From Streptomyces sp. NBC_01549 (GTDB taxonomy: Bacteria; Actinomycetota; Actinomycetes; Streptomycetales; Streptomycetaceae): a stretch of 64,000 nt of DNA. Positions 8,338 to 17,554 of the stretch are shown here, piece after piece. A program made the position numbers and the translations under genes. The stretch lies in assembly GCF_026339955.1 (NCBI RefSeq), contig NZ_JAPEPW010000001.1, forward strand, positions 248,001 to 312,000. The letters are read 5' to 3'. How positions within the stretch are numbered: the stretch's first letter is position 1; every line of letters starts with the position of its first letter. Under the pieces are notes generated by a model. It searched no databases, was not told where the DNA came from, and was given only the letters and a program-made list of their open reading frames with translations.

Positions 8338-9114
8338 CTAGGAGGTGCGGTCCTGTGCGCTGAGTGCCTGCACCTCGTCGTACGTCGGCGCGGTGCCCCG
8401 CGGCGAGCGGCCGGACCGGATGTCCGCCATCGCGTCCAGCGCCGCGCCCAGTGCCCGCCGGTAGAGGTACGAGCCCAGGCTGATCCTGCGCACGCCGAGG
8501 TCGGCCAGGGCGGCGACGGACGGGCCCGCGGGTGAGTAGAGGATGTTCAGCGGTACGTCGAGGGTCTTGAGCAGGGCGGTGATGCGGGCCGGGTCGGTCA
8601 GGCCGGGGACGAACACACCGTCGGCGCCCGCCTGTTGGTAGGCGTCGAGGCGGCGGACGGTCTCCCGCTCGTCGGCAGCGTCGCCGAGCCAGTGGGTGTC
8701 GGTGCGGGCGTTGACGAAGAGGTCCGGTACGGCCGCCTTGACCGCCGCGATCTTCGCCGCGTGCAGGTCGGCGGGGCCGAGGCCGTCCTCCAGATTGATG
8801 CCGACGGCTCCGGCGGCGGCCAGTTCGCGCGCCAACTCGGCGACCTCGGCCGGGTCTTGGCCGTATCCGTCCTCGGCATCGACGGACAGCAGGTACGGGG
8901 CGCCGCCGAGCTGCCGGGCGAGCCGCACGGTCAGATCCCGGGTCGCCGCGGCCCCGTCCGGCAGTCCGGCCGCCGCGGCGACACCGAGGCTCGTCGTACC
9001 GATCGCCGCGAAGCCCTGAGCGGCAAGGAACGCGGCCGAGGCGTGGTCCCAGGCGTTGGGCAGCAGGAGGGGCGCGTCGGCGTGGTGGAGCGCGGCGAAG
9101 GAAGTCGCGGTCAT
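8338..9114 (-). CDS. Isocitrate lyase/phosphoenolpyruvate mutase-family protein
   Basis: A 258-residue TIM-barrel enzyme from ATG 9114 (MTATSFAALHH). Family landmarks are LLLPNAWDHASA, a metal-binding LLSVDAEDGYGQDP, GINLEDG and LFVNARTDTHW. Members cleave or rearrange C-C or C-P bonds of 2-oxo/2-methyl acids. The KKCGH-type lyase loop is absent, as is usual in this short clade, so the activity cannot be called. The start region lies inside an 18-bp tandem repeat that carries a ribosome site and a start codon in successive units, giving an in-frame alternative start at 9132. Confidence 0.7.
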   Translation of the reverse strand: MTATSFAALHHADAPLLLPNAWDHASAAFLAAQGFAAIGTTSLGVAAAAGLPDGAAATRDLTVRLARQLGGAPYLLSVDAEDGYGQDPAEVAELARELAAAGAVGINLEDGLGPADLHAAKIAAVKAAVPDLFVNARTDTHWLGDAADERETVRRLDAYQQAGADGVFVPGLTDPARITALLKTLDVPLNILYSPAGPSVAALADLGVRRISLGSYLYRRALGAALDAMADIRSGRSPRGTAPTYDEVQALSAQDRTS

Positions 9115-9162
9115 GTCGGCCTTCCAAGTCATGTCGGCCTCCCACATCGTGTCGGCCTCCCA
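9109..9162. repeat. Three 18-bp tandem repeats spanning the translation start
   Basis: Units at 9109-9126, 9127-9144 and 9145-9162. On the minus strand the middle unit reads TGGGAGGCCGACATGACT, with a Shine-Dalgarno-like GGGAGG followed by ATG. The gene-proximal unit keeps ATG with GGAAGG. The distal unit has ACG at the ATG position. Copy number therefore changes the number of start sites and the length of the N-terminus by six residues each. Confidence 0.85.
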
Positions 9163-9233
9163 GGGGAGTCGCTCGTACCCGCAACGCTAAGCGCGCGATC
9201 CTTCGGCGCCCGCCGAACCGTATCCGCCCACCG

Positions 9234-9313
9234 CGCACCGCGCACCACGCACCGCGCACCGCGCACCGAGAAGCGCGGGCAACCTTTCGACCTGCGGCAA
9301 CCTTTCGACCCGC
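9234..9313. repeat. Two short tandem arrays: five 7-mers and two 18-mers
   Basis: CGCACCG-type heptamers run five times in a row (9234-9268, with one A variant), followed after nine bases by two adjacent 18-mers differing at one base (GGCAACCTTTCGACCTGC at 9278-9295, with C for T at 9296-9313). No coding function is evident. They lie upstream of the PEP-mutase-like gene and may overlap its promoter. Confidence 0.75.
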
Positions 9314-9332
9314 GGCGGCGACCACCCGGTAT

Positions 9333-9635
9333 GACCAACGCAAGACCCACCACATCGCACCGCCGCCACCCTGGGAGTCCCTGAAGAACGCCAAGTGCTC
9401 GGCCGGCACCTGCACCGGCACCTTCACCGGCACCCACCTGCGCCTGATCGACTGGAACGGCGCCTTCAAGACGCCGGACAAGGTCGTCCAGGCGCGCGTC
9501 TCCGGTGACATGGCGGCGCTGAAGGACGGTACCTTGACGTGGGCGTACGCCCCTGTCACCCCGTCCTACACGAGCGCCCTCAGCGGGGCTTCACCGACCA
9601 CGACGACGCTGAAGGTCGCCCGTCTGAAGCCCTGA
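9333..9635 (+). pseudogene. C-terminal fragment of an unidentified (probably secreted) protein
   Basis: The frame ending at TGA 9633 reads about 100 codons of normal-looking protein, including ESLKNAKCSAGTCTGTFTGT, HLRLIDWNGAFKTPDKVV and a C-terminal VARLKP, with codon-position GC typical of coding DNA. No start or ribosome site is visible and the upstream sequence is repeats, so the 5' part is missing. The last 56 bases overlap the opposite-strand 3' end of the DUF2264 gene. Family not recognised. Confidence 0.4.
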
Positions 9636-11280
9636 ACCCGAAGCACGTCGAGGGGCCCGAGGGCCAGCTCACGCGGACGTCGTACTCCCCCTCCACCCGC
9701 ACGGACACCGCCTCCGTGAGGGGCAGGGGGTCCGGCTCGCCGGTGAGCCGGGCGAGGGCGACGAAGAGGGTGGCGCCGGTTGCCATGACACCGGTCGAGT
9801 CCGACAGACCGTGCACGGGGAGGAGTTCGGAGCGCAGGCCGTCGGCTTCCGGCCACCCCGTGACGCGCACCGGCGTTCCCGCTGCCGCTCCCGCCACCAG
9901 GTGGGCCCGCACCTCCACCGCTCCCCGCGCGACGACCAGGCTCACGACCCGTGCTCCCCCACCCGCCGTGTGCCGGGACGCCACCCAGCCGTCCCCCGCG
10001 CCCAGCGGTTCGATGTCCGTCCGGCTCGGATCGTCACCGACGATCACGCTGTTGTCGTACGACACCGAGGGCGCGGTCGCGGTCGAGTACGCGAGCCGCG
10101 TGTAGTAGGGGTCGTAGCGGACGTCCTCGCTGCCGTGGTTGTGAAGTCGGACCAGACCGTCCGAAGTCGTGCTCTGGAGCAGCCAGTTGGGCGGCCCGAC
10201 GGGAGTGACGGCGTCCGCGCGGTCCGTCGGGCCAGGCTCCTCCCGCGCCGTCCACACCTCGTGGTCCGGTGGGAGGAGCAGGCCGACGAAGCCCTTGCTC
10301 GCCCAGTAGGGGGAGGCCGGGCCCGAATAGCCCTGCAGGACCGTCTCGTCGGGGCCGTGCCAGCCGAGGCTGAGCAGGCCGCGCTCGTCGACCGCGCCCC
10401 GGTCGAGGAAGTGGCGCAGCGCGCCGGACGCCAGGCGCCGGGTCTCGCCCGGCGACAGCGGCGTACGGCCGGTGAGGGCGCCGAGCCACAGCGGGGCGGT
10501 CGTCGCGAAGCGGTAGGTGAGGGAGCGGCCCTGGCGCATCGGGGCGCCGTCGCCGCCGAACAGCCGGGCGTAGTCGCGGAGATGGCGGGACAGCCGGCCG
10601 CCGTACAGGTCGAGAAGGCGGGTGTCGTCCGCGAGCCATGCGTGCAGCACCGGGTACAGGTGCATCGCCCAGCCGTTGTAGTAGTCGAAGGCGCGGCCGG
10701 GGCCGTCGGAGTACCAGCCGTCGCCGACGTACCACTCCTCGATCCGCTCCAGGCCCCGGTCGATCGCGGCCGCCGACGCCTCGGGCTCGTGGCCGATCTC
10801 CGCCAGGAAGCCGCCGACCGTCACCGGGAACAACTCCCAGTTGCAGGCCCAGGGTTCGGCGGTCAACGCGTCGCCGAGCCAGGCCGCGGCCCGCTGCCGC
10901 ACTCCGTCGTCCAGGCGGTCCCACAGCAGTGGCCGGGTGAGTCGCAGCGCGAGGGCGATCGACGCGGCCTCCACGAGGGGCTGGCCGCGGTCCTCGACGC
11001 GCGGCCAGACGCCCGCCGTACCGGCGGCGAGTCCGTCGGCGTACCGCTCCAGGGCCTTCTCGTCGCGGCGGAAGGCGGCCAGGAGCAGGGTGCGGGCGTA
11101 GCCCTCCAGGCCGTCGGAGAGCCGGCCAGACCAGCTGGTGTGCTCTCCGGGGAGGTGGTAGAGGGCGCCGTTCTCGGTCGCGTACGGGGCGACCGCGGCG
11201 AGCAGGGAGTCGGCCGCCGCCTCCCAGTGGGCGCGGGTGTAGCCGGTGTACGGGCTGAGGGTGCGGTCCTCGTCGGGCAT
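9580..11280 (-). CDS. DUF2264 domain protein (putative glycoside hydrolase)
   Basis: 566 residues matching DUF2264 throughout: an alpha/alpha-barrel N-terminal two-thirds with EHTSWSGRLSDGLEGYART, NWELFPVTVGGFL, a glycine/tyrosine-rich YVGDGWYSDGPGRAFDYYNG and GYSGPASPYWASKGF, then a beta-sandwich tail. I recall part of this family being classified as GH154 with glucuronidase-type activity, but cannot verify it here. There is no signal peptide, so it probably acts in the cytoplasm on imported oligosaccharides. It lies about 80 bases downstream of the secreted acetylesterase on the same strand. The last residues are read through sequence overlapping the fragment at 9333-9635, so the natural C-terminus may be altered. 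Confidence 0.75.
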   Translation of the reverse strand: MPDEDRTLSPYTGYTRAHWEAAADSLLAAVAPYATENGALYHLPGEHTSWSGRLSDGLEGYARTLLLAAFRRDEKALERYADGLAAGTAGVWPRVEDRGQPLVEAASIALALRLTRPLLWDRLDDGVRQRAAAWLGDALTAEPWACNWELFPVTVGGFLAEIGHEPEASAAAIDRGLERIEEWYVGDGWYSDGPGRAFDYYNGWAMHLYPVLHAWLADDTRLLDLYGGRLSRHLRDYARLFGGDGAPMRQGRSLTYRFATTAPLWLGALTGRTPLSPGETRRLASGALRHFLDRGAVDERGLLSLGWHGPDETVLQGYSGPASPYWASKGFVGLLLPPDHEVWTAREEPGPTDRADAVTPVGPPNWLLQSTTSDGLVRLHNHGSEDVRYDPYYTRLAYSTATAPSVSYDNSVIVGDDPSRTDIEPLGAGDGWVASRHTAGGGARVVSLVVARGAVEVRAHLVAGAAAGTPVRVTGWPEADGLRSELLPVHGLSDSTGVMATGATLFVALARLTGEPDPLPLTEAVSVRVEGEYDVRVSWPSGPSTCFGFRASDGRPSASSWSVKPR

Positions 11281-11358
11281 CAGTGGCGCTTCCTGGTTCG
11301 GCGGCTCGGTCGGGTGGTACCTGGGGCGCCCCGGTTCCGGACGGAACGCCCCAGGGCC

Positions 11359-12405
11359 TCATCCCACCCTTACCTGGCGCCCGGGCACCAGATGCTGGGC
11401 GAGGAGTTCGTCGCGGACGAGGCCCGCGTAGACCGTGGCCCCGTGCACGGAGGTGTGCGTGTTGTCCCGCTTCTCGTTGTAGAGGTAGATCGCCTTGGAG
11501 CCCTCGACGCCGAGCGACTCGACGAGGGCCTTGGTCCTGGCCGTCAGGTCGATGAGGGGCACGTGCTCGGCGGCGGCGACCGAGCGGATGACGACCGGGT
11601 GGTCCACGCCGAGGCCGTTGACCAGCAGGGCGGTGTCGTTGTTCAGGGTGCCGTCCGCGTTGAACCAGCGGCGGACGATGGGGGTGACCAGCACCGGGTC
11701 GCCGCCTCGCGCGCGGACCCCGGCGACCAGGGTCTCCAGGTTCGCGCGGTACGTCGGCTCGTCCGTCGTCTTGTCGTTGTGGGCGAGCTGGATGAGGACC
11801 AGGTCGTGACGCCGGATGAGCGGCTGGACCGTCGGGAAGAGTGCGGGGTTCTCGAGGTAGGTGACCGTACTCTCCCCGGAGTCCGCGTAGTTGGCGACCG
11901 AGACGCCCTTGCGGAGGTACTGGGGCAGCTGCTGGCCCCAGCCGGTGTAGGGGTCGCCGGGCTGGTCGCAGACCGTGGAGTCGCCGACCAGGAAGATCTG
12001 GCGGGTGTGGGGGCGGGCCGGGGTGACTTCGATGTCGGCGAGCGCGGGCGCGGAGCCGCCGAGGGCCAGGTCGAGGCCAGGGGTGCCGTCGGGGCCGGTC
12101 GGCTCGCCCTCGGGGGTGCGGACGTTCACGGTGAAGCTGCGAGTAACGGGCTTCCCGGCCGCCGTGGCGGTCTCGGGCAGCAGCGCCCGGCGCGTCTCGC
12201 CGCTGACGCTCGTGCTCGCCGCCGCCTGTCCGCCGAGCCGTACGCGCACGTCGTACGTGCCGGGCGCGACGTCGAAGTGGCAAGCGGTCGCGGTGCAGTT
12301 CTCCAGGCCGAGGGGGCGGGACCCTCCTTGCGCCTGCGCGGGCGTGACCGACAGCGCGGTGGCGGCGGTCAGCGCCGCCAGCAGGGCAGGGGTGAAACGT
12401 CTCAT
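11359..12405 (-). CDS. Secreted SGNH-fold rhamnogalacturonan acetylesterase (CE12-like)
   Basis: 348 residues from ATG 12405 with a GGAGGAG site. It has a Sec signal peptide (about residues 1-25, ending AQAQG) and an N-terminal beta-domain to about residue 120. The SGNH hydrolase follows: IFLVGDSTVCDQ (block I Ser), GWGQQLPQYL (block II), LAHNDKTTD (block III Asn) and DNTHTSVHGA (catalytic Asp/His). This pattern is typical of CE12 enzymes that deacetylate rhamnogalacturonan. It is divergent from the PL4-like lyase, and shared palindromes lie between them. Confidence 0.8.
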   Translation of the reverse strand: MRRFTPALLAALTAATALSVTPAQAQGGSRPLGLENCTATACHFDVAPGTYDVRVRLGGQAAASTSVSGETRRALLPETATAAGKPVTRSFTVNVRTPEGEPTGPDGTPGLDLALGGSAPALADIEVTPARPHTRQIFLVGDSTVCDQPGDPYTGWGQQLPQYLRKGVSVANYADSGESTVTYLENPALFPTVQPLIRRHDLVLIQLAHNDKTTDEPTYRANLETLVAGVRARGGDPVLVTPIVRRWFNADGTLNNDTALLVNGLGVDHPVVIRSVAAAEHVPLIDLTARTKALVESLGVEGSKAIYLYNEKRDNTHTSVHGATVYAGLVRDELLAQHLVPGRQVRVG

Positions 12406-12460
12406 GGCGGCTCCTCCAACGGGACGGCATGACCTGGCGGCTGGACCGTACCGCTCTCCG

Positions 12461-12534
12461 CAAGCGCTTTCTAGTGCTCGGCGCATTTTCACATGATTGC
12501 CAACTCCCAGGAGGCGAAAGCCCTTTCGCGAAAT
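12461..12534. promoter_or_regulatory. Palindrome cluster between divergent acetylesterase and RG lyase genes
   Basis: Contains AAGCGCTT (12462-12469, within CAAGCGCTTTC), the perfect repeat GCGAAAG-CC-CTTTCGC (12514-12529) and the overlapping palindrome TTTCGCGAAA (12524-12533). AAGCGCTT has the central CG symmetry of LacI-family operators and recurs upstream of the LacI gene at 39489. The DNA probably controls both divergent genes. Confidence 0.5.
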
Positions 12535-12594
12535 CGATTCAACTGTCAGTCTTCCGGACACTCGCACACCCCCACCTCCGAAGGAGGCACCCCC

Positions 12595-14265
12595 ATGTCC
12601 GGATCCACCGACAGATCCCTCGGACGCCGCACCTTCGTCCTCGGCGCGACCGCGGCGGCCGTGAGCGCGACGGCCCTGACCCCGACGGCCGCCGCCGCGA
12701 GCTTCGGCTACACGGACGACGGCTCGAACTACGTCATCGACACCGGCGCGAACCTGGTCTTCAAGGTCAGCAAGACCAACGGCGACCTGACCTCGCTCGT
12801 CTACCGCGGCACCGAGTACCAGGGCTACGGCGGCAAGAACTCGCACGTCGAGTCCGGCCTCGGCACCTCCACCGTGACCATCGCACAGTCCGGTTCGACG
12901 ATCCTCGTCTCCGTCGCGTACGGCACGCTCAAGCACTACTACGCGGCCCGCAGCGGCGAGAACAACGTCTATCTGTGGACCAACAAGGCCGACACGTCGG
13001 TCAGCGCCACCCGGTACATCGTGCGTGTCAAGGCGGGCCTGTTCCTCAACGACGAGCCGGACTCCTACACGTACGCGCCCACCACCATCGAGTCCGCGGA
13101 CGTCTTCGCGAAGTCCGACGGCCAGACCCGCTCGAAGCACTACTCCAAGCGCCGGGTCATCGACTACGACTACATCGGCTGGACCACCGGAAGCGTCGGC
13201 CTGTGGATCGTGCGCAGCAACCACGAGAAGGCCTCCGGCGGCCCGTTCTACCGCTCTCTGCTGCGGCACCAGAGCGCGGACGGCGGCGGGCTGTACGAGA
13301 TCCTGTACTACGGCGAGAACCAGACGGAGTCGGAGCGCTTCGGCCTCCAGGGTCCGTACGTCATCGCCTTCACGGACGGCGGCGCGCCCTCCTCGTCGCT
13401 CTACCCGGCGAATCTCACCACCTCCTGGGCCGACTCGCTCGGCATCTCGGGGTACGTGGCCGCCGGCGGCCGCGGCAAGGTCGCCGGGGTCGGCATCGCC
13501 GGGCGGAACACGGCGTACGCCTACACGGTCGGGCTCGCCAACTCCGCGGCTCAGTACTGGGGTTCGGCACGGGCATCGGACGGCTACTACTCGATCGCGA
13601 GCGTGCTGCCGGGCACGTACACCCTGACCGTCTTCAAGGGCGAACTCGCCGTGTACACCACCTCCGTGACGGTGACCGCGGGCGCGACGACCACCCTCAA
13701 CACGATCACCATCCCCTCCTCGAACGACCCGGACAACGCGAGCGCGATCTGGCGCATCGGCGCCTGGGACGGCACACCGAGCGGGTTCAAGAACGCGGAC
13801 CTGATGACGTACGCGCATCCATCGGACGTACGGGCCGCGTCCTGGACCGGCAACGTCGTCGTCGGCAGCGGCACCGAGACCTCGGCGTTCCCCTGCTATC
13901 TGTGGAAGGACGTCAACAGCGGCATCGTCGTGTACTTCAAGCTGACCGCCGCCCAGGCCGCCGCCGCGCACACCCTGCGCATCGGCGTGACCACGGCCTA
14001 CGCGAACGGCCGCCCGCAGATCGTGGTCAACGACACCTGGACCTCCGCCGTCCCCTCGCCGCCCACCCAGCCGAGCACCCGGTCGCTGACCGTGGGCTCG
14101 TACCGGGGCAACAACTACACATTCGCCTACAGCGTTCCCGCGTCCGCCTGGCTGACGGACACGAGTGCGTACAACACGCTGAGGATCTACGTGGCGAGCG
14201 GCTCGGGGTCGACGTCCTTCCTCAGCGCGGGCACCTCCATCGACGCCGTCGATCTACTGACCTGA
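12595..14265 (+). CDS. Secreted rhamnogalacturonan lyase, PL4-like
   Basis: 556 residues from ATG 12595 behind AAGGAGG. A Tat signal (GRRTFVLGATAA) occupies residues 1-36. The order of regions is an N-terminal beta-rich lyase domain (to about 300, including SKHYSKRRVIDYDYIGWTT), a middle FnIII-like domain (GKVAGVGIAGRN, SARASDGYYSIASVLPGTYT), and a C-terminal carbohydrate-binding-like domain beginning IWRIGAWDGTPSGFKNADLM. This three-domain order is that of PL4 rhamnogalacturonan lyases, which cut the RG-I backbone by beta-elimination. The pairing with a CE12 acetylesterase supports it. Confidence 0.8.
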   Translation: MSGSTDRSLGRRTFVLGATAAAVSATALTPTAAAASFGYTDDGSNYVIDTGANLVFKVSKTNGDLTSLVYRGTEYQGYGGKNSHVESGLGTSTVTIAQSGSTILVSVAYGTLKHYYAARSGENNVYLWTNKADTSVSATRYIVRVKAGLFLNDEPDSYTYAPTTIESADVFAKSDGQTRSKHYSKRRVIDYDYIGWTTGSVGLWIVRSNHEKASGGPFYRSLLRHQSADGGGLYEILYYGENQTESERFGLQGPYVIAFTDGGAPSSSLYPANLTTSWADSLGISGYVAAGGRGKVAGVGIAGRNTAYAYTVGLANSAAQYWGSARASDGYYSIASVLPGTYTLTVFKGELAVYTTSVTVTAGATTTLNTITIPSSNDPDNASAIWRIGAWDGTPSGFKNADLMTYAHPSDVRAASWTGNVVVGSGTETSAFPCYLWKDVNSGIVVYFKLTAAQAAAAHTLRIGVTTAYANGRPQIVVNDTWTSAVPSPPTQPSTRSLTVGSYRGNNYTFAYSVPASAWLTDTSAYNTLRIYVASGSGSTSFLSAGTSIDAVDLLT

Positions 14266-14267
14266 CG

Positions 14268-15677
14268 TCATGTTCCACGCGTCCACTGCTGGTTGGTCCC
14301 TCCGTTGCAGGTGTACGTGATCAGCGCGGCGGAGTTGGCGGTGGACGCGCCGTTCACGTCCAGGCATTCGCCGCTCGCACGGGACTTCAGGAGCACGTAG
14401 CCGCCGGAGGCGGTGACAGACCACTGCTGGGTGGTCGCGGTGGCGCAGTTCTCCTGGGTGACGCCGGTGGCGTTCTCGGTCAGGCACAGGGAGCTGTGCC
14501 GGGTCATCAGCTCGTAGTAGCCGCTGCCAACGGACTTGAACCAGAACTTCTGGTTGTTGCCACCGTTGCAGGTGTACTGGGAGAGCGCGACGCCCGTCAG
14601 CAGGGACTGGCCGGGCACGTCGGCGCACTTGGCGGAGTGCCGGGCGGTCAGGGTCTCGTAGGTGGCGCTCGTCCCCGTGATCGTCCCGGCCGCCGTGTCG
14701 ATGGTGACCTCGGGCGACCAGCTCATGCTCATGCTCGTCGAGCTGGGGAAGGTCAACGGCAGCCAGACGTAACGGGAGTCGTTGACCGTGCCGCCGAAGG
14801 AGTTGCCCCAGCGGTCGCCCATGTAGAGGTACGAGGTGCCCGAGGTCCCTTGGACCGGGAGGACATACGCGGTCTGCGAGTTGTACGTCGTCGAGTCGCC
14901 GACGTTGGTCATCGCGGTCCAGGGGCCGGCGAGGCTGGTCGCGGTGGCGTACTGCTGCTGGTTGGCGTTCCAGCCCGTGGCTGCCGACGTCAGCATGAAG
15001 TAGACGCCGTCGCGCTTGAACAGCGCCGGTGCCTCGCGGTGGCCGCCCACCCACGGGTTGGCGACCAGGCCGTCGATGCCCGTGTAGTCGGCGGTGAGCC
15101 TGTAGATCTGCAGGTCGTAATTCTCACGGGCCGCCGACACCATGTAGCCGGTGCCGTCCGTGTCGACGAAGGTCGTGATGTCACGGGACATGTACTGGCC
15201 GAGGGGCTGGAAGCTGCCCTGGTAGGTGTAGGCGCCGTCGACCGTGTCCGAGACGGCGACGGCGGCGCGCGCCTCGCTGTAGTCGACGCCGTTCTCCTTG
15301 TGCATCCACATGACGAACTTGCCGGTGGACGCGTTGTAGATGACCTTCGGCCGCTCGATGTAGGCGGTGCCCAGCTCGGAGGCGCTGGACTGGGTCAGTA
15401 CGTGGTTTCGGAACTCCCAGTTCTTCAGGTCGGTGGAGCGGTAGGCGTCCACGTACCGGAAGGTGTTGTCGGCGTTGCGGTCCTCGCCGAACCAGTAGTA
15501 GTAGCTGCCGACCTTGATCACCCCGCCGCCGTGCGCGTGCACGACGTTGCCCGAGGTGTCGCTGAACTGGGTGCCGTTGGTGATGGTCTGGGCCGCCGCC
15601 TGGGCCGGTCCGGCGGTCACCAGTGCCGCGGCGAACGCACAGCACAGGGCGACAAGGATTGCGTACACACGTCTCAT
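14268..15677 (-). CDS. Secreted GH43 (exo-beta-1,3-galactanase-like) with CBM13
   Basis: 469 residues with a Sec signal peptide (1-28). The GH43 five-bladed propeller has HAHGGGVIKVGSYYYWFGED, YIERPKVIYN, a catalytic-type SRDITTFVDTDGTGYM and HREAPALFKRDGVYFMLTS, the arrangement of subfamily-24 galactan-active members. From about residue 340 a ricin-B-type CBM13 carries three QxW repeats (QKFWF, QQWSV, QQWTR). The predicted action is release of galactose from the beta-1,3-galactan core of type II arabinogalactan. It converges with the RG lyase, with stops two bases apart. Confidence 0.8.
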   Translation of the reverse strand: MRRVYAILVALCCAFAAALVTAGPAQAAAQTITNGTQFSDTSGNVVHAHGGGVIKVGSYYYWFGEDRNADNTFRYVDAYRSTDLKNWEFRNHVLTQSSASELGTAYIERPKVIYNASTGKFVMWMHKENGVDYSEARAAVAVSDTVDGAYTYQGSFQPLGQYMSRDITTFVDTDGTGYMVSAARENYDLQIYRLTADYTGIDGLVANPWVGGHREAPALFKRDGVYFMLTSAATGWNANQQQYATATSLAGPWTAMTNVGDSTTYNSQTAYVLPVQGTSGTSYLYMGDRWGNSFGGTVNDSRYVWLPLTFPSSTSMSMSWSPEVTIDTAAGTITGTSATYETLTARHSAKCADVPGQSLLTGVALSQYTCNGGNNQKFWFKSVGSGYYELMTRHSSLCLTENATGVTQENCATATTQQWSVTASGGYVLLKSRASGECLDVNGASTANSAALITYTCNGGTNQQWTRGT

Positions 15678-15836
15678 CTGACGCCTCTCGGGGGGAGTTC
15701 GAGATTTCGTACGGCATCTGTCATTACGAACGCCGAAAAGGTAAGGGTGTGTTACGGGAAGGTCAACGGGTCGCGCGTGACAAAGATGGACGCGAGATTT
15801 CTGTTATCGCCGCCGTCCGTGCGCGTCTCCGATGAT

Positions 15837-16994
15837 GTGCGCAGCCATACCTACAAGACAGCAGCCGCCGTGGGCGCCCTCGCGACCGTCGCCTTCCTGG
15901 TCACCACCCCCCAGGTGGCGGCCGCCGGCACCCGCGATGTCACCGCCGACGTGCTCGCGGGGCGGGACGTGACGCTGTCCGGAGACGCGGTGGTGACCGT
16001 GCCCGCCGGGACGACCACATACAACGGCGCCTTCCACGGCGAGGGCACGCTCACCGTGCGCGGCGGCGGAACGCTGATCCTCGCCAAGGACAGCGACTTC
16101 ACCCTGCCCAAGGCACGGCAACGACAGAGTGTGCGGACCCAAGGCGGCAACCACCCCTACACCACCGTGAGCAACCCCGACCCGCCCGCGATCACCGTCG
16201 AGCGGGGCGCCACCCTCCAGTACGGCACCGGCGGCGGCACCGGCCTGATCGGCCACTTCCCCTACGACACGCCCGGCTACCAGCTGAACCAGCTCAACGT
16301 CCGCGTCGACGGCACCCTGCGCCTCTCCCTGACCCGCACCTTCAACATCGGCACCATCAGCGGCTCGGGCCTGGTCACCCAGCCGCGCAACATGTGGGGC
16401 ACCCTCGACCTGGCGGGCACCCACCCCTTCTCCGGAGTGATCGACAACGGCACCGGCATGGCGGTGGGCCGCCCCGAGTACCCGGTGGCGCTCCCCCGCA
16501 CCCGTGCCATCCTCAACCAGGGCTCCTGGATCATCGACACCCCCCTCTACCAGACGATCACCCTGCGCCAGAACTTCTACCAGCGCGCGTACGGCAGCGA
16601 CGTCAACGTCCACTCGCGGCCCGGCAGCAAGGTCGTGCTCACCGGCCAGTACAGCTACAGCGACCAGGGCGGCGACACCGACCCGTCGTTGAGCGACCCG
16701 GACATCAACTGGCGCTCCATCCCCCATCAGCTGAACAAGCGAGGCACCAACATCGAAGGTGCGGACGTCCAGTGGGGCGACGGCACCACCCACAAGATCT
16801 TCATGCCGGGGACGAAGGACACCGTCTACATCAACCTGCACATGGCGAGCGGCGTCCGGTCCCGCCTGACCTTCGCCTACAACGGTCCTGTCGCCTCCCG
16901 CACCCCGGCCGGGAAGTGGTCGCGCACCAGTGGATGCCGCCATGCCGTGTCGTCGTCGAGCAGCTCCTGGCCGTCGGTCTTCGCGCAGATGTAG
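15837..16994 (+). pseudogene. Secreted right-handed beta-helix protein, 3' end truncated by a rearrangement
   Basis: From GTG 15837 (or ATG 15786) the protein has a Sec signal (HTYKTAAAVGALATVAFLV), then repetitive beta-strand rungs such as GRDVTLSGDAVVTVPAGTTT and GEGTLTVRGGGTLILAKD, as in autotransporter-like or pectate-lyase-like helices. Normal sequence stops near YNGPV (about 16895). The last 33 codons, including a serine run, are the antisense of the phosphotransferase gene at 16877-17554. The authentic C-terminus is therefore lost and the stop at 16992 is accidental. No ribosome site is obvious. Confidence 0.6.
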
Positions 16995-17554
16995 TCGCGG
17001 AGGAAGCGACGGGAAAGCCAGGGCCGGTCCCAGTCGCGATCGGCTCCCGCCGTGACGCCAACGCCGGTGCCGGTGCCGGCAGTGTCCGTGAGCGTCGCTC
17101 CGTGCGCGGCGCCCAGACGCCGGGCGTGCTCGGCATGGCGGGCGATCGACCACGTCCTGCCGGACTCCCCCGGTACGTCCTCCAGCCACAGCGCCACGTC
17201 GCCGTCCGGGCGGTCGACGGAGGCGAGCAGCCGGGGTGCCCTGATGCCCCACGGCTGCCAGGTCCGCGCGAGCCCGGACTCGTACACATGGGCCTCGCGG
17301 CGCCAGAAGTTCCAGTGCCTGGGGTCGTCGGAGGCGGCCCAGGCGCCGTCGGCGTCCTTGGCCTGGGTGAGCACCTTCAGGACGACCGAACGGTCATCGG
17401 CGGTGACCCGCCACACGCCACCGGTCACGCCGTTCTTGAGGTTGTGGACGAGGGGTTCGAGGACGGCCCGGTCCGCCGGGGCGCCTAAGATCTCCCGCAC
17501 TTCGGCGCGGAGGATCTCACCATCCTCGGTGCCGAGTTGATCGACTTCACGCAT
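16877..17554 (-). pseudogene. APH-family phosphotransferase, C-terminal catalytic half deleted
   Basis: 225 residues covering the N-lobe (SVVLKVLTQAKDADG, FWRREAHVYESGL) and early C-lobe (LWLEDVPG, YICAKTDGQELL) of an aminoglycoside-phosphotransferase-like kinase. It ends at HPLVRDHFPAGVREATGPL. The catalytic HxDxxxxN loop and the metal-binding D that should follow are absent. The break falls exactly where the opposing beta-helix gene also loses its 3' end, so a deletion or inversion joined the two 3' truncations. The product would be inactive as a kinase. Confidence 0.65.

Noticed and set aside
9234..9313. Possible CRISPR array
   Set aside because: Units are directly adjacent 7-mers and 18-mers with no spacers; simple tandem repeats.
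12429..15785. Very long plus-strand open frame reaching back from the beta-helix gene
   Set aside because: Translation is arginine/histidine-rich shadow of the RG lyase and GH43 genes; only the part after 15786 has a signal peptide and normal composition.
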